Positions 25,346 to 33,891 of a stretch of 64,000 nt of DNA are shown here, in pieces. The notes under the pieces were generated by a model. That model made no database searches, had not been told where the DNA came from, and was given only the letters and a program-made list of their open reading frames with translations. The position numbers were made by a program, and so were the translations under genes. Source of the stretch: Curtobacterium sp. MCPF17_002 (GTDB lineage Bacteria > Actinomycetota > Actinomycetes > Actinomycetales > Microbacteriaceae); contig NZ_CP126251.1 of assembly GCF_003234115.2 (NCBI RefSeq), positions 3,472,001-3,536,000 of the forward strand, given 5' to 3'. Every line of letters starts with the position of its first letter. Position 1 is the stretch's first letter.

Positions 25346-25825
25346 ATGCCCACGCCTGACTTCGTCCTGTCCCTGCGTTCGAGGATCGGCACCGAGCCGC
25401 TCTGGCTCACCGGCGTCACGGCCGTCGTCACCCGCGGGACCGGGGCCGACCGGGAGCTCCTCGTCGTCCGCCGCGCCGACAACCAGGTGTTCACGCCGGT
25501 GACGGGCATCGTCGACCCCGGTGAGGAGCCGGCGGTCGCCGCCGAACGCGAGGTCCTCGAGGAAGCGGACGTCGTCGCCGTCGCCGAACGCCTCGCGTGG
25601 GTGCAGGTGCTGCCGGAGATGACGTACGCGAACGGCGACCGGGCCCAGTACCTCGACCTGGTGTTCGCCTGCCGGTACGTGTCCGGGGAGCCGTTCCCCG
25701 CCGACGGCGAGAACACCGAGGCCTTCTGGGCACCCCTCGACGCCCTGCCGGACATGCCGGCGAACATGCTGGCCCGCGTCGAGGCGGCCCTCGCCGACGA
25801 GCCGGCGGCGCGCTTCCAGCGCTGA
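25346..25825 (+). CDS. Nudix hydrolase
   Basis: A 159-residue Nudix protein. The Nudix box reads GIVDPGEEPAVAAEREVLEEAD, with the metal-binding REVLEE intact but Asp in place of the last Gly. It would hydrolyse a nucleoside diphosphate linked to another group; the substrate is not predictable. ATG 25346 follows TAGCGT by six bases (leaderless). A REP-A and a REP-C palindrome follow the stop. Confidence 0.87.
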   Translation: MPTPDFVLSLRSRIGTEPLWLTGVTAVVTRGTGADRELLVVRRADNQVFTPVTGIVDPGEEPAVAAEREVLEEADVVAVAERLAWVQVLPEMTYANGDRAQYLDLVFACRYVSGEPFPADGENTEAFWAPLDALPDMPANMLARVEAALADEPAARFQR

Positions 25826-25830
25826 GCGTC

Positions 25831-25875
25831 ACGGCCTGGAGGCGCGGTGCGGCGCCGCCACGCGCCTCCAGTCCG
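25831..25875. repeat. REP-A palindrome, full copy
   Basis: ACGGCCTGGAGGCGCGG and its partner CGCGCCTCCAGTCCG form a stem around GCGGCGCCGC, starting 6 bases after the Nudix stop. Nine bases later a REP-C palindrome begins; together they separate two convergent units. Confidence 0.85.
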
Positions 25876-25883
25876 CCTGCGGT

Positions 25884-25947
25884 CCGCGTTTCGGGCCCAG
25901 CGACAGTGCACGGGACGAGTCGCGCGTGGACTGTCGCTGACCGCGAA
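25884..25947. repeat. REP-C palindrome, copy 2
   Basis: GCGTTTCGGGCCCAGCGACAG and CTGTCGCTGACCGCGAAG pair as in the copy after galK (8986-9047), with compensating changes in the arms and a different loop. Lies between convergent Nudix and ATPase genes. Confidence 0.75.
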
Positions 25948-25969
25948 GGGCCGCAGCCGGCGGCGCTGG

Positions 25970-27040
25970 CTACGCGAGCGGCTCGACCGCCACGGGAGCG
26001 CCGAGGAGGCGCACGGCGACGGCGTCGCCGCCGGCGCGGCGGTCACCGACCTCGTGCTGGACGGTCACGACGGTGTCGTCGTCGAGCCGGACCGTGGTGC
26101 GCCGGATCGAGCCGAGGAAGCTCGAGGACACCACCGTGCCGGTGACGCCCTCCGCGGCGAAGGCGACGTCTTCCGGCCGGACGTAGGCGAGCACCGGTCC
26201 GTCCGGCACCGAACCGTCGAGGGCGGGAACACGGAAGCCGTACACGAAGACGTCGCCGCCGCGCAGGTCGCCACGGAGGCGGTTCGACTGGCCGACGAAG
26301 TCCGCGGTGAACGCCGAGGACGGGGAGCGGTACAGCTCCTCCGGCGTGCCGACCTGCTCGATGTCCCCGGCGTGCATCACCGCGATGCGATCCGAGACGG
26401 CGAGCGCTTCCTCTTGGTCGTGGGTGACGAACACCGTGGTGATGCCGAGGTCGCTCTGGATGCGGCGGATCTCGTCGCGGAGGGACACCCGCACCTTCGC
26501 GTCGAGCGCGGACAGCGGTTCGTCGAGCAGCAGCACCCGGGGACGCGTGACGAGGGCACGGGCGAGGGCGACGCGCTGCTGCTGGCCTCCCGACAGCTGG
26601 TGCGGGTAGCGGTCCGCGAAGTCGGCGAGGTGGACCATGTCGAGCGCGTCGACCACCCGTGTGCGACGCTCGGCCGCGGGGACCCGGCGCATCTCGAGTC
26701 CGAACGCGACGTTCTGCCGCACCGTCATGTGCGGGAACAGCGAGTACTGCTGGAACACCATGCCGATGTCCCGTTTGTCCACGGGGGTGCCCGCGACGTC
26801 CTCGCCGTCGATGCGGATGGAACCGGAGTCGATGCCCTCCAGGCCGGCGAGCGCCCGGAGCGCGGTCGTCTTCCCGCAGCCGGACGGGCCGAGCAGCGAG
26901 ACGAACTCCCCAGGCTCGATGCGGAGGGACAGCCCGGCGAGGGCGCGGTGGGCGCCGTAGTGCTTCTCGACCGCGACGAGCTCGACGGTCGCACCGGCAC
27001 GGGACAGCGACGCCGGGGCGGCGGGGGCGGTGACGGTCAT
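25970..27040 (-). CDS. ABC importer ATP-binding protein (PotA/FbpC type)
   Basis: A 356-residue ATPase. Walker A is GPSGCGKTT, the signature LSGGQQQRV, Walker B LLLDEPLSALD and the switch VFVTHDQEEAL; a TOBE domain follows from about residue 270 (VLAYVRPEDV). It powers the two permeases upstream in the same operon. ATG 27040 overlaps the previous stop as ATGA. Polyamine, Fe(III) or other small solute are possible substrates. Confidence 0.9.
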   Translation of the reverse strand: MTVTAPAAPASLSRAGATVELVAVEKHYGAHRALAGLSLRIEPGEFVSLLGPSGCGKTTALRALAGLEGIDSGSIRIDGEDVAGTPVDKRDIGMVFQQYSLFPHMTVRQNVAFGLEMRRVPAAERRTRVVDALDMVHLADFADRYPHQLSGGQQQRVALARALVTRPRVLLLDEPLSALDAKVRVSLRDEIRRIQSDLGITTVFVTHDQEEALAVSDRIAVMHAGDIEQVGTPEELYRSPSSAFTADFVGQSNRLRGDLRGGDVFVYGFRVPALDGSVPDGPVLAYVRPEDVAFAAEGVTGTVVSSSFLGSIRRTTVRLDDDTVVTVQHEVGDRRAGGDAVAVRLLGAPVAVEPLA

Positions 27041-27909
27041 GCGGACTCCTTCTTGCCGGCGCGGCGAGCGCCGGAGCTGCGGGTGCCGGGGCGACGCGCC
27101 CCGATCCGGCCGATGACGACGAGCAGCACGAACCCGAACACGAGCGCGCCGAGCGAGAAGACCGCGGCGACGTACGGGTCGGTCTGCTGCACGAGCACGA
27201 GCGCCGTCTGGAACGTCGTGCGCGAGAGGAACGAGGCGAGGGTGTACTCGCCGAGGACGACCGTGATGGTGAGGAAGCACGAGGCCGTGATGCCCCGACG
27301 GAGGTTCGGCAGCAGCACCCGCCACGTCACGGTCCACCACGAGGCGCCGAGGGAACGCGCGGCCTCGGTGAGGACGGCCATGTCCATCGCGGTGATGGCG
27401 GCGGCGATCGGCCGGAACGCGAACGGCAGCGAGATGATCCCGATCGCGAAGGCGAGCGTCCACGCCCCGGAGCCGAAGACCTGCGCGACGACCTGGTACA
27501 CGGGGATGAAGCCCACCACCAGCACGACGACGGGCACGGTGATGGGCAGGATGCACACGAACTCGAGGACCCGGCGGAGCCTCGGGTACCGGAGCGCGGT
27601 GATGATCTGCGCCGGCAGCAGCACGAGCAGCACGATCGCCACGGTGATGAGGGCGATGAGGAGCGAGGCGCCGAGGCCGTCGAACACGGGCTGGTAGGTC
27701 GCCGCGTTCACCGGGTCCGCGAGCGCCGCGTAGTGCGCGAGCGTCAGGCTGCCGTCGGTTCCCTGCCGGAACGTGAACTGGGCGAGGGCGACGAGCGGTA
27801 CGGCGAACACGAGGCCGATGACGACGAGCACGATCGTGGCGGTGACCCGTGACGGGGCCGCGCCGAAGCGGCCGACGCGGGTCGCGCCTCCAGGCCTGGG
27901 AGCAGTCAT
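27037..27909 (-). CDS. ABC importer permease 2 (PotC type)
   Basis: A 290-residue inner-membrane permease with about six helices. The cytoplasmic EAA loop EAARSLGASWWTVTWRVLLP contacts the ATPase. ATG 27909 follows permease 1 by 38 bases; a REP-A half-site at 27882-27899 lies within its first codons and encodes RPGGA-like residues. The stop overlaps the ATPase gene. Confidence 0.88.
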   Translation of the reverse strand: MTAPRPGGATRVGRFGAAPSRVTATIVLVVIGLVFAVPLVALAQFTFRQGTDGSLTLAHYAALADPVNAATYQPVFDGLGASLLIALITVAIVLLVLLPAQIITALRYPRLRRVLEFVCILPITVPVVVLVVGFIPVYQVVAQVFGSGAWTLAFAIGIISLPFAFRPIAAAITAMDMAVLTEAARSLGASWWTVTWRVLLPNLRRGITASCFLTITVVLGEYTLASFLSRTTFQTALVLVQQTDPYVAAVFSLGALVFGFVLLVVIGRIGARRPGTRSSGARRAGKKESA

Positions 27910-27947
27910 GCGTGTCGGACGCGACGCATGCGCTGCCGGCCCCGCGC

Positions 27948-28883
27948 TCACCGCTGCCACCTGGCGGCACGACGCTGCAGCAGCGCGTACCCGCCCATCA
28001 CGACGGCCATCACCACCACCATGCCGAGGGCGAGCACCCCGGCCACGTTCTGCAGCCCGATGATCGTCTCGCTCGTGAGCTGCGTGCGGATCGTGAGCGG
28101 CACGATCCCGCCCTGCGAGATGAGTGCCGCGGCGGTCGCGAACGACGAGAACCCGTTCGCGAACAGCAGGAGGAGCGATCCCCAGAAGGCAGGCGCGAGC
28201 ACGGGCAGTCCGATCCGGCGCCAGAACGTCAGGCGGGAGGCGCCGAGGGTGGCGGCTGCCTCGCCCCACTGGGTCTTGACCCCCTCCAGGGCGGGCATGA
28301 ACGTCAGCACCATGAGCGGCACCTGGAAGTAGACGTACGGGATGACGAGCCCGGGCACCGTGTAGAGGAAGGCGCCGTTCGCGTTGAGGTCGACGTGGAA
28401 CACGGACACCAGCCACGTCGTGATGAGCCCCTGCGCGCCGATCGTCGCGATGAACGCGAACGCGAGCATGACGCCGCCGAACTGGGCGAGGACGCTCGCG
28501 GCCGAGTCGATCATCGAGCGGACGACGCCGTCGGGACGGAGTGCGGCGAGCGCCCAGCAGACCACCGCGCCGATGACCGCGCCGAGCACGGCGGAGACCG
28601 CGGACAGGGCGAACGAACCGCCGAACGCGCGGAGGACCGACGGGTCCGCGAACGCTGCGAGGTTCGTGAACGTGACGTGCCCGGCCCCGTCGAAGAAGCC
28701 GCTGCCGACGGCGATCACCGCGGGGACGGCCAGGAACAGGACGACGTAGAGCGCGAACGGGGTGAGGCCGAGCCACGCGACGCCGCCGCGACGCCGGACG
28801 CGGGGTCCGGCGACGCGGCGGGTGGTGGCATCGGCCTGCTCGCTCGGAACGAGCGTCGCGGCGACGGCCGGTGCCGTGGTCAT
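27948..28883 (-). CDS. ABC importer permease 1 (PotB type)
   Basis: A 311-residue permease with six helices. The EAA motif (EAAATLGASRLTFWRRIGLP) is about 100 residues from the C-terminus. It forms a heterodimer with permease 2. ATG 28883 is five bases after the stop of the binding-protein gene. A basic segment (RRVAGPRVRRRGG) precedes helix 1 on the cytoplasmic side. Confidence 0.88.
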   Translation of the reverse strand: MTTAPAVAATLVPSEQADATTRRVAGPRVRRRGGVAWLGLTPFALYVVLFLAVPAVIAVGSGFFDGAGHVTFTNLAAFADPSVLRAFGGSFALSAVSAVLGAVIGAVVCWALAALRPDGVVRSMIDSAASVLAQFGGVMLAFAFIATIGAQGLITTWLVSVFHVDLNANGAFLYTVPGLVIPYVYFQVPLMVLTFMPALEGVKTQWGEAAATLGASRLTFWRRIGLPVLAPAFWGSLLLLFANGFSSFATAAALISQGGIVPLTIRTQLTSETIIGLQNVAGVLALGMVVVMAVVMGGYALLQRRAARWQR

Positions 28884-28888
28884 GCTGC

Positions 28889-30034
28889 TCAGGAGCCCAT
28901 CGTCGAGGACCACTTGGCGGACAGCACCTTGGCTGCCGCTGCGACCTGGTCGTCGGTCAGCTCGACCGAGTCCTTCGGTGCGCCACCGGCGGCGGCGAGG
29001 GCGTCCTCGTCGACCTTGCCCGACTTCTCGAGCGCGGCGAGGGTCGACGGGAACGCACCGGCCTGCAGGTAGAGGTTCTGCGCGGCCGGGCTCGCGATGT
29101 ACTCCTGCCACAGGCGCGCGGCCGCGGGGTGCGGCGCGTCCTTCGTGACGGCCTGCGAGTAGTACGAGCCGAGGGCCTGCCCCTTCGGGACGACGGTCTT
29201 CCAGTCCTTGTTGCCACTCGCGCCCGCTGCCGGGCCCCAGGCCAGGTTGTTGTACGACCACTGGATGACCACGGGGGTCTCACCCGAGGCGACCGTGGCC
29301 TGCGTCGGCAGCACGTTCTGGAAGTTGCCGGCCTTCTTGAGGTCGCCGAAGTAGTCGACGCCCTTCGTGATGTCGTCGGCCGAGCCACCGTTCTCGAGCG
29401 CCGCCAGGTAGACGGCCGAGGCGGCCTGGTTGGCCTGCGTCGGGTCACCCGCGATCGAGACCTTGCCCTTGTACTCGCTGCCGAGCAGGTCCTGCAGGTC
29501 CTTCGGGGCGTCGGAGATCTTCGACGAGTCGTACCCGATCGACATCAGGCCCGTGTAGTCGCGGGTCCAGGCGCCGTTCGCGTCCTTGAGCGTGTCCGGG
29601 ATGTCCGACCAGTTCGCGACCTTGTAGCTCGCGAGCAGGTCGAGGTTCTGCTGCAGGACCGCGTTGCCGAGGTCGAGCACGTCCGGCGCCGTCGACTGGC
29701 CCTTCTGCGACTTCACCGCGGCGACCTCGTCGGCGCTCGAGCCGTTCGGGTTCGCGGAGTTGACCTTGATGCCGTACTCCTTGGTGAAGCCGTCGATGAT
29801 CTTGCCGTAGTTCGCCCACGACGGCGGCAGGGCGATGACGTTGAGCTGCCCCTCGGCCTTGGCGGCCTTGACGAGGGCGTCCATGCCGCCGGCGGACCGG
29901 GCGCTGGTGGCGGTCTTCCAGTCGGCGTCGCCGTCGGCGCCGGCGGTCGCGGAGCTCGTGGCCGAGCATCCGGCGAGGGTGACGATCGCGGCGGCGGCGA
30001 GGGCGATGCCGACCAGGGTGCGCTTGTGCTGCAC
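28889..30034 (-). CDS. Extracellular solute-binding lipoprotein
   Basis: A 381-residue lipoprotein, first gene of a four-gene importer operon. The signal peptide ends in the lipobox VTLAGC (Cys about residue 23). The mature part has the type-2 periplasmic fold seen in FbpA/PotD-like proteins (GQLNVIALPPSWANYGKII, then VQWSYNNLAWG). The ligand could be a polyamine, Fe(III) chelate or small anion; sequence alone does not decide. GTG 30034 follows GAAAGG. No riboswitch is recognised in its leader. Confidence 0.87.
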   Translation of the reverse strand: MQHKRTLVGIALAAAAIVTLAGCSATSSATAGADGDADWKTATSARSAGGMDALVKAAKAEGQLNVIALPPSWANYGKIIDGFTKEYGIKVNSANPNGSSADEVAAVKSQKGQSTAPDVLDLGNAVLQQNLDLLASYKVANWSDIPDTLKDANGAWTRDYTGLMSIGYDSSKISDAPKDLQDLLGSEYKGKVSIAGDPTQANQAASAVYLAALENGGSADDITKGVDYFGDLKKAGNFQNVLPTQATVASGETPVVIQWSYNNLAWGPAAGASGNKDWKTVVPKGQALGSYYSQAVTKDAPHPAAARLWQEYIASPAAQNLYLQAGAFPSTLAALEKSGKVDEDALAAAGGAPKDSVELTDDQVAAAAKVLSAKWSSTMGS

Positions 30035-30237
30035 GGGAGTTGCCTTTCGGGTGGGGGCGCGGATGCGGTGCGGGTGCTGCTCGTCGCGTCCGTGTGGCCC
30101 GGGGGTTTCGGGTTCGGGACGATCGTGGACGCGGCCGGTTTCCAGCCCGTGCTGCGGTGGTGAACGGTGGCGGAACAGCGGGTGCGCCTGTACGGTTTCG
30201 CCTGTCGGCCCGCGCTGGTCGGCGTGGGATTTCCACT

Positions 30238-30251
30238 GCCTGGAGGCACGG
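30238..30251 (+). repeat. REP-A half-site acting as ribosome-binding site
   Basis: GCCTGGAGGCACGG ends one base before ATG 30252; its GGAGG lies six bases from the start codon and is the only candidate Shine-Dalgarno sequence for the YdeI-like gene. Confidence 0.7.
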
Positions 30252-30689
30252 ATGCAGTTCACGACGACGGTCCTGCAAGCGAAGAAGACGGCCACCGGGC
30301 TGCCCGTCCCACCGTCCGTCATCGAGGCGCTCGGCTCCGGGAAGCGCCCGTCCGTGGTGGTCACGATCAACGGCGGGTACACCTACCGTTCGACCGTCGG
30401 CGTCATGTTCGAACAGTTCCTCGTCCCCCTGTCGGCGGCGCACCGCTCGGCCGCGGGGATCGCGGCCGGTGACAGCGTCGAGGTCACCCTCGAGATCGAC
30501 GCCCTGCCGCGGGTCGTCGAGATGCCGGCCGACCTCGATGCTGCGTTGCACGAGGCCGGGGTCCGAGCGGCGTTCGACGCGCTCTCGAACTCGCGGCAGC
30601 GGGCGCTCGTCGACCCCGTCGAGCAGGCGAAGGCGCCGGAGACCCGGCAGCGCCGCATCGAGAAGGCCGTGGAGTCGCTCCGCGCGTAG
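30252..30689 (+). CDS. YdeI/DUF1905 family protein
   Basis: A 145-residue protein: an N-terminal DUF1905 beta domain (FTTTVLQAKKTATGLPVPPSVIEALG, then VTINGGYTYRSTV) and a YdeI-like C-terminal helical tail (AFDALSNSRQRALVDPV, AKAPETRQRRIEKAVE). Function unknown; some relatives are described as bacteriocin-protection-like. The only ribosome site is GGAGG of a REP-A half-site (30238-30251) directly before ATG 30252. The stop codon TAG lies in the first unit of the REP-B array. Confidence 0.82.
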   Translation: MQFTTTVLQAKKTATGLPVPPSVIEALGSGKRPSVVVTINGGYTYRSTVGVMFEQFLVPLSAAHRSAAGIAAGDSVEVTLEIDALPRVVEMPADLDAALHEAGVRAAFDALSNSRQRALVDPVEQAKAPETRQRRIEKAVESLRA

Positions 30690-30815
30690 GGGTCGTTCCG
30701 CGCGTAGGGGGTCGTTCCGCGCGTAGGAGGCAGAATCGCTCGTAGGAGGTCGAAACTTCCGACTTCCTATGCGCGAATCCGCTTCCTACTGCACGCGCGA
30801 TGGGCTCGAACGACC
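30674..30815. repeat. REP-B composite element, copy 1
   Basis: Three tandem units like GTTCCGCGCGTAGGGG, then a hairpin (GTAGGAGGTCG opposite CGACTTCCTA), then the tail CCTACTGCACGCGCGATGGGC. The first unit supplies the stop codon of the YdeI gene. Two more copies occur at 33643-33780 (inverted) and 41477-41640. Confidence 0.85.
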
Positions 30816-30829
30816 CGGGCGGAAGCTGC

Positions 30830-31693
30830 TCAGCGCCCGAGTTCGACCAGGACCCGCGGGATCTCGATGAGGAGCTCGCTCGCCAGGTACCCCAGCGGTC
30901 CCACCTGCACCGCCAGTCGGTCTCCGGCTGTGGCGTGCACCGACGAGGCCCACGCGGCCGCCTGCGCCGGGTCCGCTCCCCGCGCGAGCAGGCCGACGAC
31001 GACGCCGGACAGCACGTCCCCGCTGCCGCTCGTGCCGAGTCCGCCGGCACCGGTGCCCTTCGCCCAGGTCCGGCCGTCCGGCGTCGCGATCACGTCGGAC
31101 AGTGCCACGACCGCCCCGTACCGGTCGGCGATCTCGAGCGCGTCGGCCTCGTCGTCGTCCCCGCACGGTCGACCGAGCAACCGTTCCGCCTCGCCGCTGT
31201 TCGGCGTCATCACCAGTCGTCCGCGCAGCGGTTCGAGCTGTTCCGCGACGTCGGCCGCGACGCCCAGCGCGAAGGCGTCGAGCACGACGGACGTCTCCTC
31301 CCCGACGAGCTCCGCGATGTGCGCGACGAGGTCTCGGGTGCCGTCCGGTTCGTCGAGCCCCGGACCGACCAGCACCGCGTCGGCGCTGCCGGCATCGTCG
31401 GCCAGTGCGGAGAACGCACCCACGGCGATGTGGCCGGAGTCGTCTTGGTCGAGCGGGAGGACCCCGGATTCGGGGACGGCGACTGCGACCTCGGTGGCGA
31501 CGCCCTCCGCGACGGCGAGGGTGAGGCGTCCTGCGCCGACCCGGAGCGCGGCGAGCGCGGACAACATCGCCGCTCCCGGCGTCCGGGCAGCCCCGCCGAT
31601 GACGAGGACCTGTCCGCGGCCGTACTTGCCAGCACCAGGCTCGGGGAGCGGCCAGTCGCGCAGGGTGTTCGGGGTGATGGCCTCAGCCGGCAT
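30830..31693 (-). CDS. nnrD: ADP-dependent NAD(P)H-hydrate dehydratase
   Basis: A 287-residue ribokinase-like enzyme that repairs (S)-NAD(P)HX using ADP. The conserved KYGRGQVLVIGG, MTPNSGEAERLL and GLGTSGSGDVLSGVV motifs are present; the last holds the catalytic Asp. The epimerase half (NnrE) found fused in many bacteria is missing here. The start at 31693 overlaps the upstream phosphatase gene by 11 bases, indicating coupling. Confidence 0.9.
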   Translation of the reverse strand: MPAEAITPNTLRDWPLPEPGAGKYGRGQVLVIGGAARTPGAAMLSALAALRVGAGRLTLAVAEGVATEVAVAVPESGVLPLDQDDSGHIAVGAFSALADDAGSADAVLVGPGLDEPDGTRDLVAHIAELVGEETSVVLDAFALGVAADVAEQLEPLRGRLVMTPNSGEAERLLGRPCGDDDEADALEIADRYGAVVALSDVIATPDGRTWAKGTGAGGLGTSGSGDVLSGVVVGLLARGADPAQAAAWASSVHATAGDRLAVQVGPLGYLASELLIEIPRVLVELGR

Positions 31694-32432
31694 GGACGTC
31701 GTCCTTCCGGCCGGGGTGCTCGGTGACCTCGGCGCCCGACGTCTCCGCGAGGTGCTCCACGGCGGAGAACTCCTCGAGCGTCCACGGTGACCCGGTCCCG
31801 TCGCGGCGCAGCCTCGTCAACGAGGCGTTCGCGACGGTGTGCGTGGCGGCGAAGTCCATGAGCGCCGGTTCGTCGAGGTCCAGGCACACGCCGACGGTGA
31901 GCATGACGACCGCGTCGTGTGCCGCGACGACGAGCCGGTCGACGCCCTCGAGACGGTCGACATCGGCCAGCACCGAGCGGAGCCGGAGCATCACGTCCGC
32001 CCAGGACTCTCCACCCGCGGGTCGGTGGTAGTACTTGCCGAGCCACTGCCGGCGACGCTCTTCGTCGGGGTACCGGTGCTGCACGCCGGTCCGGGTGAGC
32101 AGGTCGAGCACGCCGAGTTCTCGGTCCCGCAGCCGTTCGTCCACCCGTCTCGGGGGATCGGTCAGCCCACCGGCGGCGAGCGCGATCTCGATCGTCTGCT
32201 GCGCACGGCGGTACGGGGACACCCACAGCGCCACCGCGACGTCGTCGACACCACGATCGGCGAGCTCCGGCCCGAGCGCCGCCGACTGTTCCTCGCCGAG
32301 CGGGCTGAGCGGGACGTCGGCGTCACGGTGGTCGACCTCGATGACGTCGGCCCCGACGCGCTCCGCGTGTTCGGCTGCGACGTTGGCGGTGGATTCCCCG
32401 TGCCGGACGAGCCAGATCTCCGTGACAGCCAT
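31683..32432 (-). CDS. Histidine phosphatase family protein
   Basis: A 249-residue phosphoglycerate mutase-like phosphatase. EIWLVRHGEST carries the phospho-accepting His in RHG, and VVAAHDAVVM the second catalytic His; SPYRRAQQT provides the family Arg. It likely removes phosphate from a small metabolite. ATG 32432 has TACGGT seven bases upstream. Overlaps nnrD by 11 bases. Confidence 0.88.
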   Translation of the reverse strand: MAVTEIWLVRHGESTANVAAEHAERVGADVIEVDHRDADVPLSPLGEEQSAALGPELADRGVDDVAVALWVSPYRRAQQTIEIALAAGGLTDPPRRVDERLRDRELGVLDLLTRTGVQHRYPDEERRRQWLGKYYHRPAGGESWADVMLRLRSVLADVDRLEGVDRLVVAAHDAVVMLTVGVCLDLDEPALMDFAATHTVANASLTRLRRDGTGSPWTLEEFSAVEHLAETSGAEVTEHPGRKDDVHAG

Positions 32433-32512
32433 GACCTCGACCGTAGACGGCCCCCGCTGAGGCCGTTCCCGGTGCAGACGGGGTCCGCCACTCCGTCACT
32501 CCGTCTCTCCCG

Positions 32513-32576
32513 ACCCGACCCGACCGGAGCCGACCCGACCAGACCGGAGCCGACCGGAGCCGACCCGGTTCGCCGC
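32513..32576. repeat. Tandem repeat of GACCGGAGCCGACCC
   Basis: About four degenerate units of GACC(G/A)GA(GCC)GACCC upstream of the histidine phosphatase gene, between two same-strand genes. Probably slippage-generated; no frame or motif assigned. Confidence 0.6.
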
Positions 32577-32588
32577 GCCACCGCACCG

Positions 32589-33554
32589 TCACTTCCGCAC
32601 GCCCCGCGCACTCCGCAACGGGCGCACCGCACACGGGAGGCCGGCGGCACGGAGCCGCTGGCTGAGGCGGTCGAGGTCCCAGAGGTCCCGCCATTCCAGT
32701 CGGACGATCGTCCGGATGCCAGGGACGGTCAGGAGCCGTTCGTGTCGACGCTTCTCGTCGAGGAGCACCTCGGTCACCGATCGACCGTTGCGGTACCGCT
32801 CCTGCGTGTACTTGCCCCGGCCGTCGAACTCGATCACGACCCCCTGCTCCGGGAACCAGAAGTCGACGTCGTACCGGCGACCGTCGACCAGGAACGCCTG
32901 TTGGAGGACCGGTGCGGGGAGCCCGAGCTCGCGGAACACCACCCGCGCGAGCGACTCGGCCGGTGACCCGGACCGACCATCAGCGAGCTCGAGCGACAGG
33001 GTCGCCGTGGCGTGCCCGCGGTGGTGCGGGAGCCCGCCGAGCGCCCGCACGAGTTCCGACCTGGTCGCGCCGGAACGGAGGGCGGCGTCCGCCACGACGA
33101 CGGCGGCCCGTGCATCGCCGGCCAGAGCGACGTCGGCGACGGTCCTGGCGAGCGAGGTGAACCGCAGTTCGCCGTGCGGGACCACCTCGCCGCTCCCGAA
33201 CGGACGCGTGTGGAGGACCAGCGAATTGGAACCCGAGCGGTACTGGGACTTCGGCACGGTGAGGTGGACGTCCTCCGGCCAGGGGGAAAGCCAAGGAAGT
33301 CCGTGCACGGCGACCGCGGAAACGTGCGATCCGACCGCCGCAGTGCTCCGCCGCCCGAGGCGCGCGAACACCCTCGTGACGTATCGCTGCCGGGGTCCGG
33401 CGGCATCCCAGTCGGCACCCGTGACGAAGGCGTTCGGGCCGACCCGGACGAGGCGGTCCGGTCCGTCGCCGGCGGCTCTCCGACGCAGCGTGGCACCTGA
33501 GCGCCCCGCCTCTCGAAGTGCGCTCGAGCGGTAGATCGCGAGTGGCAGTTCCAT
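32589..33554 (-). CDS. DUF559-type putative nuclease with AbiEi-like N-terminus
   Basis: A 321-residue orphan. The N-terminal 100 residues read like the winged-helix part of AbiEi-type proteins (LRRRAAGDGPDRLVRVGPNAF, AAVGSHVSAVAVHGLPW). The C-terminal part has RRYDVDFWFPEQGVVIEFDG, a DUF559/Vsr-like PD-(D/E)xK pattern with Asp-Glu spacing suited to metal binding. No AbiEii-like toxin gene is adjacent, so it may not be a toxin-antitoxin unit; a DNA nuclease or regulator is possible. Start at ATG 33554 is preferred over the longer frame. Confidence 0.72.
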   Translation of the reverse strand: MELPLAIYRSSALREAGRSGATLRRRAAGDGPDRLVRVGPNAFVTGADWDAAGPRQRYVTRVFARLGRRSTAAVGSHVSAVAVHGLPWLSPWPEDVHLTVPKSQYRSGSNSLVLHTRPFGSGEVVPHGELRFTSLARTVADVALAGDARAAVVVADAALRSGATRSELVRALGGLPHHRGHATATLSLELADGRSGSPAESLARVVFRELGLPAPVLQQAFLVDGRRYDVDFWFPEQGVVIEFDGRGKYTQERYRNGRSVTEVLLDEKRRHERLLTVPGIRTIVRLEWRDLWDLDRLSQRLRAAGLPCAVRPLRSARGVRK

Positions 33555-33642
33555 GTCCCCACGGTGCCGGACCAGCCGTGTCGATCGGCGAGGAGCGAGG
33601 CGATCTGTTGACGGGCCTCCAGGCAGGCGCCCCTGTGGAGGA

Positions 33643-33780
33643 CGAACGTTCCTGCCCATCGCAACCGGAGTGGAAAGCGCAATCGCGCATAGGGAGCAGG
33701 AAAAACCTGCCTCCTACGCGCGATTCGGCATCCTACGAGCGATTCAGCCCCCTACGCGCGGAACGGCAACGCGGAACGGC
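33643..33780. repeat. REP-B composite element, copy 2 (inverted)
   Basis: Begins GAACGTTCCTGCCCATCGC, the complement of the end of copies 1 and 3, then a hairpin (CGCGCATAGGGAGCAGG opposite CCTGCCTCCTACGCGCG) and degenerate CCCTACGCGCGGAACGGC units. Three arm changes keep pairing (A-T/G-T type), which suggests the RNA or hairpin is maintained. Confidence 0.8.
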
Positions 33781-33826
33781 ACCCCACACCCCACCCCGCA
33801 AGCGCACGCGCGCGCCAACGCGACAC

Positions 33827-33864
33827 GGCGCCGGACGGAACGCACCCGTGTCCCGTCCGGCGCC
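33827..33864 (-). terminator. Hairpin terminator after the mannosidase gene
   Basis: GGCGCCGGACGG and CCGTCCGGCGCC form a perfect 12-bp stem with a 14-base loop, 28 bases after the mannosidase stop on its strand. No T run. Confidence 0.72.
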
Positions 33865-33891
33865 GCGGTCTCACACGGCGGGCCCGCTGCC

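Larger units (their letters stand above)
33555..33891. other. Non-coding region with REP-A half, REP-B copy and terminator
   Basis: This 337-base gap between the DUF559 gene and the mannosidase stop has a REP-A half-site (33613-33626), REP-B copy 2 in inverted orientation (33643-33780) and a strong hairpin at 33827-33864. I see no gene in it. Confidence 0.7.

Noticed and set aside
30035-30251. Possible riboswitch (TPP or similar) before the importer operon
   Set aside because: No CTGAGA or other conserved aptamer core is visible on the relevant strand.
32589-33554. A complete AbiE toxin-antitoxin system
   Set aside because: No AbiEii nucleotidyltransferase gene adjoins it; neighbours are housekeeping genes.
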